This document shows positions 25,129 through 33,800 of a stretch of 56,270 nucleotides of DNA, one piece after another; positions within the stretch are counted from its first letter, which is position 1; the number at the start of each line of letters is the position of its first letter. The DNA lies in contig JAPPMC010000107.1 of the NCBI GenBank assembly GCA_028819235.1, forward strand, positions 1 through 56,270, given 5' to 3'. The notes below the pieces were generated by a model. That model was not told the origin of the DNA and ran no database searches. It saw nothing but the letters and a program-made list of their open reading frames with translations. The position numbers and the translations under genes are program-made. The stretch comes from Bryobacterales bacterium. GTDB taxonomy: Bacteria > Acidobacteriota > Terriglobia > Bryobacterales > UBA6623.

Positions 25129-26331
25129 TTACGCCAAGGTCAGGACCTTCTTCTCGCGCAGGGCCTTGTTCACCCAGTGTGACGTTGCCGCTGCTTCGAC
25201 CCCCGCTCGGATGTGGGCGTTCGGCGTGGTCCCAGTCCGGATGCACTCGAGCCAGTTGCGGACGTTGTCCAAGGTCCCGTTGCCGTCGACCCGCTCGAGC
25301 GCCGAGGTGTCTTCTGAGCGGGAAAAGCGGTGGGTTGGCTCCGGCAGGCTCACCGCCTCGAACGGTTTTGCTCCTTCCTCGTATACGGCGTATCCGAGGC
25401 GATTGAGGACCATCATGCCCTTGTCCCCCCGGAACACGATGCCGCCGCCGAGCAGACCGAACGTCATGTTGCCCTCGAAGGCGGCCATGTAGCGCTCCGG
25501 ATACAGCATCGATGCCGTCACGGTGTCCGGCGCCTCCATCCAGTCTTGCGTGTAGGTGGCGCCCGCAGCATGGACCTCCTGCGGCTCTGGGCTCTTCATA
25601 TACCACTGCACGACATCGATCCAGTGCGTCATCAGGTCGGTGACGCTGCCACCGCCGAAGTCCCAGAAGAAGCGCCAGAAGCGGTAGCGCACCGGGTCGA
25701 ACGGTTGTTCCGGGGCCGATCCCAGCCACTGCTTCCAGTCCAGCTGGGACTCATCGATTCCCTCGGAGAACCGGCCTCTGAGGTCCGTATAGTTCTGCGA
25801 CCAGTGGCACCTGACGAATGTGACCTTGCCCAGGGCGCCATCGTCAACCAAGCGCTTCGCCTCCAGAAAGTGCTTCCAGCTCCGCTGCTGAGTGCCCGTG
25901 GCGACTGTCCTGCCGGAGCTCTCGACCGCCGCAACGAGATCCTCCCCTTCGCCAAGATGGTGGGTGACTGGTTTCTCCACATACACGTGCTTGCCGGCGT
26001 CGACGGCTTGCATCGTCATAGGGGCGTGCCAGTGGTCCGGTGTGGCTATGACAACAGCGTCGATGTCGTTGTCCTCCAGGACGTCGCGGTAGTCCCGATA
26101 GCCCCTCGCTGTCGGGCCGAACTGGTCGGCGGCCTGCTCTCGCCTCGGCAGGTAGACGTCGGACACGCCGCGGACCTCGGCGCCTCCCAGCCTCGGGGCG
26201 TAGGCTGTCACCCCGCGCCCGCGGCCCCCGCAACCGATCAGGGCTATGCCGATCCGGTCGTTCGCTCCCGTCACTCGCCGGTAGGCGAAGGCCGAAAGGG
26301 CGGTTGCGTGCAGGAATGCTCGTCGTCGCAT
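25129..26331 (-). CDS. Tat-exported Gfo/Idh/MocA family oxidoreductase
   Basis: This 400-residue protein starts at ATG 26331 with a twin-arginine-like signal (RRRAFLHATALSAFA). The NAD(P)-binding Rossmann domain has IALIGCGGRGRG, and EKPVTHH is the catalytic-site motif of the family. The C-terminal domain carries DFGGGSVTDLMTHWIDVVQW. Such exported oxidoreductases are common in Acidobacteriota and Planctomycetota and act on sugars. It is transcribed leftward, 60 nt before the DUF1080 gene. The longer upstream frame lacks natural composition and was not used. Confidence 0.85.
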   Translation of the reverse strand: MRRRAFLHATALSAFAYRRVTGANDRIGIALIGCGGRGRGVTAYAPRLGGAEVRGVSDVYLPRREQAADQFGPTARGYRDYRDVLEDNDIDAVVIATPDHWHAPMTMQAVDAGKHVYVEKPVTHHLGEGEDLVAAVESSGRTVATGTQQRSWKHFLEAKRLVDDGALGKVTFVRCHWSQNYTDLRGRFSEGIDESQLDWKQWLGSAPEQPFDPVRYRFWRFFWDFGGGSVTDLMTHWIDVVQWYMKSPEPQEVHAAGATYTQDWMEAPDTVTASMLYPERYMAAFEGNMTFGLLGGGIVFRGDKGMMVLNRLGYAVYEEGAKPFEAVSLPEPTHRFSRSEDTSALERVDGNGTLDNVRNWLECIRTGTTPNAHIRAGVEAAATSHWVNKALREKKVLTLA

Positions 26332-27061
26332 GGAAACGGTTGCGGCAGGGCCGTCCAGCTGGGCCCGGCGGCTCCAGTCTACACGGGCGGCATGGCGCCG
26401 CGACACGCGGGGGGCCGACACCCCCCGTGGCGCGTGATTCTGTCGGTCGGTGCGGCCGAAGCCGCGCTTTCGGGGGAAATTCCGGCGGTAGGAGGTGGGA
26501 ATCCACTTGGCGAGGCGCTGACCCACCCAAGGCGATGAGCAGCGTCTCGGGCCATGTCGAGCGGAACGACGCCAGCGGCGCATGAACTTGCTCTCCTGCG
26601 ACCGAATCCGCTACTGGGGCTGCCCGCTAGGCGGGCGGCCCTGCAGGAGATTTCAGCTGATCCATCCGTCCGCTGGGTTACATTGGGCGATTGACGGGAC
26701 CGGGCATGCCTTGGCGGGACAAGCATACTCCCAATCCCAAGGGGAACTGGTGGCTTGCCTCCCACACGCGAGGCCGGCTGTCCAGCCGTTCCCGACGCGT
26801 GCGCGAGGGGACGTTCAACGCTGGAGGCTTTGCGGGATTCGCGCCAACCCATGGTGCCCGCCGCTGCCAGCGGTCGAGCTACCAGGAGCAGCAGAGAGTG
26901 CCTGGGGGCACGGCCAGCTCAGAGGACGGTCGCCGCAGTCGCAGGGCCGCAAGCATCATCTCGGCTGCCCGGAGTGCTCCTTTCCGAGAGTTCCCGCTCG
27001 TCGAAGCGGCATGCCCGGGCCACGGAGACCTGATAGCCGCGCGCGCCGCACAGGAGACGGC
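26332..27061. other. 730-bp region without a supported gene
   Basis: Frames here on both strands have arginine- and serine-rich, unnatural translations. A short hairpin (GCCCGC, 3-nt loop, GCGGGC at 26622-26636) is the only structure I noticed. It separates the leftward sugar-enzyme pair from the rightward AlbA_2 protein and may hold both promoters. Confidence 0.4.
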
Positions 27062-28834
27062 GTGAAAACCCGCTTCGACGTTGCGCCGTTCCTCGATCAA
27101 GAAGAGGGCCTGCACTTTGAACGGAAGTCCCTGTACCACGGCCCCCGCACGAATCGCCGATCGAGAGACCGTAGGGAAGTTCGGGACCAGATCGCGGAAT
27201 ACGTCGCAGGGTTTGCCAACGCCGAAGGCGGAGTGCTCATCCTTGGGCTAGAGGATGACGGCGAGATCACCGGGCACGCATTGCCTCGGACGGCCTTGCA
27301 GAGTCTGTTGAACACTCCGAGAGCTAGGCTCGACCCTCCGCAGGCACCGGGTTTCGAGCTGCAGCGCGGCGACGAGCGGCTCCTTGTCTTTGAGGTGGCC
27401 GCCTCAAGCACCCCGGTCCAAGTCATCAACGACGGCTTCCCCATGCGGGTCGGCGACACGACCAAGCAGTTCAAGGAGAGCCAGATTGAAGCACTCAAGC
27501 GCCAAGGGCTGACGGAGAGCTGGGAGAGCCAAAGGTCGCCCTTCGGCGTCGCCGGAATGGACAGCGGCCTTCTTGCGCTGGCGCGGGAGCGCAGCGGCTG
27601 GTCCAAGGAGACCGACGAGAAGTACTTGCTGAGCCGGAGGCTGGCGGACCGGCGAGGATTCGGCCTGACGCTCCGGCGTGCCGCGGATCTCCTGTTCCGG
27701 TTGGACGGCTGCGACCACCCGAATGCGGGCGTGAGGATCTTTCGGGTGTTCGGCGCAGAGCGCACGACCGGCCCCAAGCACAATGTCGAGGAGCTGCCGA
27801 GGATCGAGGGCCCCTTGCCGTCGGTGTATGACAGGTCTTGCGAGGCGCTCCAAGCGCTCATCGGCCGCCCCTCCCGCCTCGTGGGAAGACGCTTCGTAGA
27901 GTCGCCGGAGTACCCGGACTTTGCGTGGCGGGAGGCACTGCTTAATGCGCTTCTGCACCGCGACTACAGCATTGACGGGCTGGGGACGGAGGTCTGGCTG
28001 TTCAGCGACCGGCTGGAGGTCGTGAGTCCGGGCGACCTGCCCACGGGGGTCACGCTGGAAGCACTGCTCAGACTGGACCGCCTTCACGTGAGCCGCAATC
28101 CGAGGACGGTTCGTGTAATGGCCGATCTGGGCCATGCCCGCGATCAAGGGGAAGGCATCCCCCGCATGTTCGCGGAGATGGAAGACGCTTTCTTGGCCCC
28201 GCCCGAGATGTCGGTGGCGAGCCGGCAGGTGCGGGTTGTCCTTCGCAATTCCCCGGCACTCTCCGTGGCGGACCGAGAGTTCATCGCGGACCTTGGGGAA
28301 CTCGACCTAGACCGCGTCGAACTGAGGGCTTTGCTGCAGGCCCACCGCCATGGGCGCGTGGACAACTCCTCGATCCGCTCTCTGGTCGGTCTGGGCACAT
28401 TGGCGGCCAGCAAGATGCTTGGGAGACTGCGGGAGAAGGGGCTCCTGACGCTTCACTCACATGGCGCAAAGAGCTACTACAGCCTGCCCGATGCACATGC
28501 CAGACGGAGGGGCCCGGCACAAGGGGCAGACGATTCCGAGAAAGCTCGCCAAGGCTGGGGAGACTTGCCTCCCGCCATCCAGCAATCTCTGCGCGAGCTA
28601 ACCGGCCGCCCGCGGAAGAATCGGCTGCGAGCTCTCATCCTGCAGATCTGTGGAGCGCGTCGTTGGACGACCGCAGCGGAGCTAGCTGTCATGTTGCGCT
28701 TCAGCGCCCCGAACCTGACGCGCCGACACCTAAGCCCCATGGTGAAATCTCAGCAGCTGGTGATGAGACATCCGAATCAGCCGAATCACCCGAAGCAAGC
28801 GTACCGGTCTACGCAGACCTTCCTCAACTTCTAG
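27062..28834 (+). CDS. AlbA_2 / HATPase transcriptional-regulator-like protein
   Basis: This 590-residue protein starts at GTG 27062 with AGGAGA upstream. The N-terminal AlbA_2 (Schlafen-type) domain is recognised by EEGLHFERKSLYHG and YVAGFANAEGGVLILGLEDD. A central HATPase_c_4-like part follows (WREALLNALLHRDYSIDGLG, then DRLEVVSPGDLP and DQGEGIPRMFAEM). The C-terminal third looks like winged-helix modules (LVGLGTLAASKMLGRLREKG). Relatives are usually annotated as putative transcriptional regulators or RecG-related proteins, and AlbA_2 domains are frequent in defence islands. Its role here is unknown. Confidence 0.78.
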   Translation: MKTRFDVAPFLDQEEGLHFERKSLYHGPRTNRRSRDRREVRDQIAEYVAGFANAEGGVLILGLEDDGEITGHALPRTALQSLLNTPRARLDPPQAPGFELQRGDERLLVFEVAASSTPVQVINDGFPMRVGDTTKQFKESQIEALKRQGLTESWESQRSPFGVAGMDSGLLALARERSGWSKETDEKYLLSRRLADRRGFGLTLRRAADLLFRLDGCDHPNAGVRIFRVFGAERTTGPKHNVEELPRIEGPLPSVYDRSCEALQALIGRPSRLVGRRFVESPEYPDFAWREALLNALLHRDYSIDGLGTEVWLFSDRLEVVSPGDLPTGVTLEALLRLDRLHVSRNPRTVRVMADLGHARDQGEGIPRMFAEMEDAFLAPPEMSVASRQVRVVLRNSPALSVADREFIADLGELDLDRVELRALLQAHRHGRVDNSSIRSLVGLGTLAASKMLGRLREKGLLTLHSHGAKSYYSLPDAHARRRGPAQGADDSEKARQGWGDLPPAIQQSLRELTGRPRKNRLRALILQICGARRWTTAAELAVMLRFSAPNLTRRHLSPMVKSQQLVMRHPNQPNHPKQAYRSTQTFLNF

Positions 28835-28880
28835 GGCGAGTCGGAGTGCCCGTTCGGGCCACCCGTAAATCAGACTCGCC
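28835..28880 (+). terminator. Hairpin structure just after the AlbA_2 gene
   Basis: GGCGAGTC (28835-28842) pairs with GACTCGCC (28873-28880), and inside it GCCCG-TT-CGGGC (28848-28859) forms a tight hairpin. It starts directly after the stop codon but no T-run follows, so a terminator or processing role is only probable. Confidence 0.35.
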
Positions 28881-29055
28881 GAAGTGTGGGGCCATCTGTC
28901 CATCCACGCTGTTCACCAATGCCGGAGTGCCCATTCTGAGCCGTTTCGTGCTGCTGGTATGACTCGGGTACCTGTCGGCTCCTAACCAGCGACAGGGAGC
29001 GGGGCTCGTCTGAGAAGCCGCCCTCTACGGTCACACCCTCTCGCACGTCCGTCCC

Positions 29056-29355
29056 GATCGACAGGACCTCCCCCGATTGACAGGAGCCCAACCTCCTCTT
29101 GACTGGGGCTCCCGGTCTCCTGTCGCATCGGCAGATACTCGGCCGGATCGACAGGACCTCCCCTGATCGACAGGAGTTCGCACGGCCCCGATCGACAGGA
29201 CCTCCCCTGATCGACAGGAGTCCATACGCCCGATTGACTGGAGCTCCCGGTCTCCTGTCGCATCGGCGGACACTCAAGCGGATCGACAGGACCTCCCCCG
29301 ATCGACGGGAGTTCGCATGGCCCCGATCGACAGGACCTCCCCCAAATGACAGGAG
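29056..29355. repeat. Nested repeat array: five 31-bp units in a 135-bp higher-order repeat
   Basis: Five near-identical 31-bp units start at 29056, 29146, 29190, 29281 and 29325 (spacings 90, 44, 91 and 44). Each unit is GATCGACAGGACCTCCCC, then C or T, then GATCGACAGGAG, so each holds a direct repeat of GATCGACAGGA. The pair spacing gives a higher-order repeat of 135 bp that also contains GACTGGAGCTCCCGGTCTCC-like sequence in inverse orientation to the GACAGGAG motif. Because 135 is a multiple of 3, reading frames stay open across it. The array ends about 170 nt before the AAA_14 ATPase gene. Its function is unknown. Confidence 0.9.
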
Positions 29356-29491
29356 TCCATACGCCCAAGTCACCCCATTCCAGCGTCAATCAAATTCGAG
29401 GAAGAAAAGTCATGTCGGTGAAGATGAGCCGAGAATCAACAGTTCTTCGTCGGCCTGAGGATCGAGTTCGTCGGACAGCATAGTAGGTGAG

Positions 29492-29507
29492 TGAGCATTT
29501 TTGCTCA
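29492..29507. promoter_or_regulatory. Short perfect hairpin upstream of the ATPase gene
   Basis: TGAGCA, a TTTT loop and TGCTCA form a perfect inverted repeat 19 nt before the ATG of the AAA_14 ATPase gene, in a locally AT-rich stretch. It may be an operator or a leader hairpin. Confidence 0.4.
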
Positions 29508-29526
29508 ATAACCTATCATTGACACA

Positions 29527-30822
29527 ATGACCGACCTTCCGACCTACTTGCGCCCACTCGTACCCCGCCTGATCGACCTTCTCACCGAGGTAGGTCCCAT
29601 GCGTCTTGTCGCTGTCACCGGTCCGCGGCAGACGGGGAAGACGACCATGGTCCTCCAAGCCCGTGAGGTGCTCGAGCGCAGTGGTCTTCGATGCTGGTAC
29701 GTGGCGGCTGACGATCCCACGCCGGGCAATCCGCCCTTCGACACTGCACCGCCTGAAGTTGCGCCACTACTCCCCGGCCGCGCCCCCGGTCCGGAATGGC
29801 TCGTCTCGACCTGGAACCGCGCTCGCGCGGCGGCGAACCGTTCCCCCCGGGGTCTGGTATTGGCGATTGACGAGATCCAGCGCATTCAGAACTGGTCCCC
29901 CATCGTCAAGGGCCTTTGGGACGGCGACCGCCGGACAGGCTGCCCGCTGCGGGTGGTGATCCTGGGGTCCGCCCCTTGGGCGATGTTGACCGGAATCCAT
30001 GAGAGTCTGGCGGGCCGGTTCGATCCCTTCCCCGTGATGCACTGGTCGCTCGAGGAGATGCAGCGCGCATTTGGCTTGACGCTCGAAGAATTCATCTTCT
30101 TCGGGGGTTATCCGGGAGCCGCCATCCACATTCGCGATGAGCCGCATTGGCGCGGACATATCAGGTACGCCATCATCGACCCGGTCATTGATCGCGACAT
30201 CCTTTCCCTGACACGAGTCGACAAACCGTCGCTGATGCGCGCGCTGATGGATCTGGCGCCCTACTTCTCGGGACAGGTCGTCTCCTACCGGAAGTTGCAG
30301 GGTCAGCTGGACGATGCGGGCAATACCACTACTCTGGCCCGTTACCTGGACCTGCTCGCAGACGCGGGTCTGCTTGCCGGCCTGCAGAAGTACAGCACCA
30401 AGCCGCACCTGTCGAAGCGCTCGTCCCCGAAGCTGAACGTGCTCAACACTGCCGTCATGACGGCCGGATACGCCTATCCCTTCAAGCGCGTCAGGGACGA
30501 CGGCCCGTATTGGGGGCGGCTGTGCGAAAGCGCGGTGGGAGCCCATCTGCACAACACCCTCCCGCCGGACAGGATTGTTCAGCTCCGTTACTGGCGGAGT
30601 CGAAGTCGCGAGGTTGACTTTGTGGTCGCATCGGGCCGCCAAGTACTCGCGATCGAGGTGAAAAGCGGTCGCAGACGTCGCCGCGTTGCTGGACTGAAGG
30701 AATTCGAGGGCCGCTTTCCGGGGGCTAAGCGACTCGTAGTGGGGACGGGCGGAGTGCCGTTCAATGAGTTTCTGTCCGAACCTGCCGACTTCTGGCTGGA
30801 AGAGGCCCATCGTGCTGGTTGA
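29527..30822 (+). CDS. AAA_14 / DUF4143 ATPase
   Basis: This 431-residue protein has an AAA_14 ATPase core with Walker A GPRQTGKTT at about 33-41 and Walker B VLAIDEIQRI at about 114-123. A DUF4143 C-terminal domain follows, with the nuclease-like pattern REVDFVVASGRQVLAIEVKS near residues 360-380. Such ATPases are widespread in bacteria and archaea and are usually uncharacterised. The downstream NACHT-like gene overlaps its 3' end, so the two are translationally coupled and likely act together. Confidence 0.85.
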   Translation: MTDLPTYLRPLVPRLIDLLTEVGPMRLVAVTGPRQTGKTTMVLQAREVLERSGLRCWYVAADDPTPGNPPFDTAPPEVAPLLPGRAPGPEWLVSTWNRARAAANRSPRGLVLAIDEIQRIQNWSPIVKGLWDGDRRTGCPLRVVILGSAPWAMLTGIHESLAGRFDPFPVMHWSLEEMQRAFGLTLEEFIFFGGYPGAAIHIRDEPHWRGHIRYAIIDPVIDRDILSLTRVDKPSLMRALMDLAPYFSGQVVSYRKLQGQLDDAGNTTTLARYLDLLADAGLLAGLQKYSTKPHLSKRSSPKLNVLNTAVMTAGYAYPFKRVRDDGPYWGRLCESAVGAHLHNTLPPDRIVQLRYWRSRSREVDFVVASGRQVLAIEVKSGRRRRRVAGLKEFEGRFPGAKRLVVGTGGVPFNEFLSEPADFWLEEAHRAG

Positions 30823-33800
30823 GAGGACACTGTCGCGATGGCAGGGCGGCAGGTGGCAGTCGCAGCACGAGAGGCTGTCGGACTACCGGTCGGCAAGGGC
30901 CTACGTACTCTTGGGTGATCCCGGATCTGGAAAATCCAAGGCGTTCGAGCAGGAAGCACAGATCGACAATTGTGCAGTGCGGGTCACCGCCCGCCGGTTC
31001 ATCCGCCGAAGCATCGACGCCCATCCCGAATGGAGACTTGGAACCCTATTCATCGACGGCCTCGATGAGGTCCGTGCCCAGGGTGGCGATCCGCGCGAGC
31101 CGCTGGATGCGCTCGTGTGTCGGCTCGAACAGCTGGGCAAGCCATCCTTTAGGCTCTCCTGTCGCGACGAGTCCTGGTTGGGACGAAATGACATCCGCGA
31201 GCTGTCCTCAGCAGTCGACGGGGACGACCTCTACGTCCTGCGCCTTAATCCCCTCACCGGAAAGGACGCCCACCGCATTCTCACTGGCTTGGGCGCACCG
31301 GATCCCGAGGCCTTCCTGCGGAATGCCTTGGACAGGGGACTGGATTCGTTTCTCCACAATCCACTCCTGCTCGGAGTCCTTGCCAAGGCCCAGCGCTCCG
31401 GCTCATGGCCGGATGACCAACTCGCCACGTTTGAACGCGCCTGCGAGGAACTGGCAGGCGAGACGAATCAAGAGCATCTGGATGCCCGGGACGGCAGCCC
31501 GTACGCGAACGATGAAGTGGTTCTTGCTGCAGGTCGACTGTGCGCACTCCTGCTGCTGACTGGGATGTCGGGCTGGTCTCGGCGCGGCCCGGGAGACGAC
31601 GACCGTCCAGCCGTGAGCGAAGCGGGCGAGGATCAGGCTCTGCTCAAGTTCGCCCTCGACACCAAGCTGTTCGTCGGAACTGCCGAGATCGGGAGGCACC
31701 CACGCCACCGCCGAATCTCCGAATTCCTTGCTGCGAAGTACTTGGACCGAGCGATTCGGGAGCGTCAAGTTCCTGCAACGAGAGTTCTCGCCTGGATGCT
31801 GGGGACCGACGGAATCGTGATGCCCGACCTGCGCGGCACCGCCGTGTGGCTCGCCGCATTAAATCCCGACCTCCGGCGCCCACTCATTGAGTCCGACCCG
31901 GTAGGTGTTGCCTTCTACGGGGACGCTGGGCGCTTCGACCGCGACAACACCTGGCTGCTGATGAGCGGTCTTGAGAGCCAGCTGCAGCATCAGCGGGAGT
32001 GGCCATCATCGGCCTCTCTCGCTGCCCTAATGGCTGGCCCGGCTTGCGACGTGTTGTGGGACATGCTCCAGCTTCCCGACCGATCGAATACCCGGCAGCG
32101 TCTGGTTGGACTGCTCCTTCGGGGTTTGGCGGCAACACCGCTTGGTGGTTCGCCATTCCGAGGTACCGGTTTGTCGAGCACCGCACTCAAAGCGAGCGAG
32201 ATTCTCCCCGCAGTCGTCCGAGACGAGGGATGGCACTTGAGTGTCAGGCAGCGGGCGTTGGCCGCGCTCATCCACCTGCTGGGGGAAGAAGCGGAGGGCC
32301 CGTCCATTCTGATCGGTCTGCTACGCGAAATCGACGAGGGCCGGTTGCCGTCCGACGACAGCAGCGAGTTGCGCAGCGAGCTGCTGACCTACCTGTATCC
32401 GCGCCACATCGCTGCCGAGCAAGTTTGGGACTGCGCTCTGCGGACGTGGGACGTTGACAAACGCGCCCGGCAGGACCCGCCATCGAGCGCCGTCCTCGGG
32501 AATAAGGCGAAGGCGTTCTGGACCGAGCACCTTGTTAACGAGTCGGCGCCCGAAGACGTGCGAACGCTCCTTAACAACCTAGGCGGGAGGGCTGGAGAGC
32601 TGATCCCCCTTCTCGCGCAGAACGGCGCCGCGTCGGTCGTGCTGCGCCTGCTTGCCAAAGGACTTGAGTTTCTTGGCGAGGAAATGCAGATCACAGAACT
32701 GTATGAGTGGTTCGAGCTCGCGGAAGCCCACCATGAGCGGACGGAACTGATGCCGGCGCATTGCAGGAACGTCATTCTGAGATCCCGCAACGCACCGGAA
32801 CAGAGCAAGATTCACAGCTGGCTTCGCGACCATCGCGACATTCAGCTCGCACTGGTGCAGGAGGGACTGAAACGTCATGCATCACTGCCGCGGGACCGCG
32901 CGCTCGATCAGCAGATTGGTGTCAAATTCCTAGGCTGCGAACGGCGTTCCGGTTTTCGCAGATGGTGCTTGGATGCGGCTGCTGGCTTGGCAGCGACGGA
33001 TCCGGGTCCCGCAATCGAGCTGGCGTTCTGGGCGGTTACGGAACGGCGAGAAGAATGGGGACCTCCGCTGGAAGACGACGAGATCGTCACAGCAGTACGG
33101 GGCACTCCGTTGTTGCAGGAGTGGCACAGGAATCGCGTCGCCGCAGAGGCGGAACACGCTGCAGAAGGCGCTCGCCTGCGCGAGTCTCCTCAATACCGGG
33201 AGGTGCGGAGACGGCACAGAGCGTATCTGGCATCGATTCGGAAAGAGCTGGAGGCTGTCGAGGCGGGCCAAGTGCCGACGGCACTGCTTCACGAACTGGG
33301 TCGCGTCTATGGGGACGGTGTTGGACAGGGCGGCCCCGATCAGCCTCGCGAGGAGCTGAGACGCCATTTGGCCTCGAGCCGCGCCTCCGACCAGGATCTC
33401 TTCGCAGCCGCGCTCCGCGGATTCCGCAGCCTTGTGGACCGAACGGATCTTCCGGGTTTGAACGAGATCGTTCGGCTTTACGCAGGGGCCCGAACATCAA
33501 TCTTCGCCCTGCCGTTCTTAGCTGGCCTGGCCGAAGACGAGCTTGCCGGTGCGGACCCGTTTCAGCGTTTCGACGAAGAAGCTCTCCGCCGAGCCTTGGG
33601 CTTCTATCTGATCTCTAGGCTGCCCACCAGGTGCCATCCGGTCCGCGGGCTCTTCAGCCACTCGGAGGATGCTCGGCCTCGCTGGTTCCTCCAGGCTCTC
33701 CAGATTCACCCGCAGACCGTCGCCGACGCCTTCACCGCCGTGCACAGCGCTCGCGTCCGCGCGAAGGATTTCCCCGATCAGCACCTGTACGACATGGCAA

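Noticed and set aside
29056..29355. CRISPR array
   Set aside because: Unit spacing alternates between 13 and about 60 nt, spacer-like segments are themselves repeated, and no cas genes are nearby.
28870..29373. Leftward 167-residue frame across the repeat array, giving a 45-residue protein repeat
   Set aside because: The higher-order repeat length of 135 is a multiple of 3, so any frame stays open; the translation is R/G/S-rich and has no good start.
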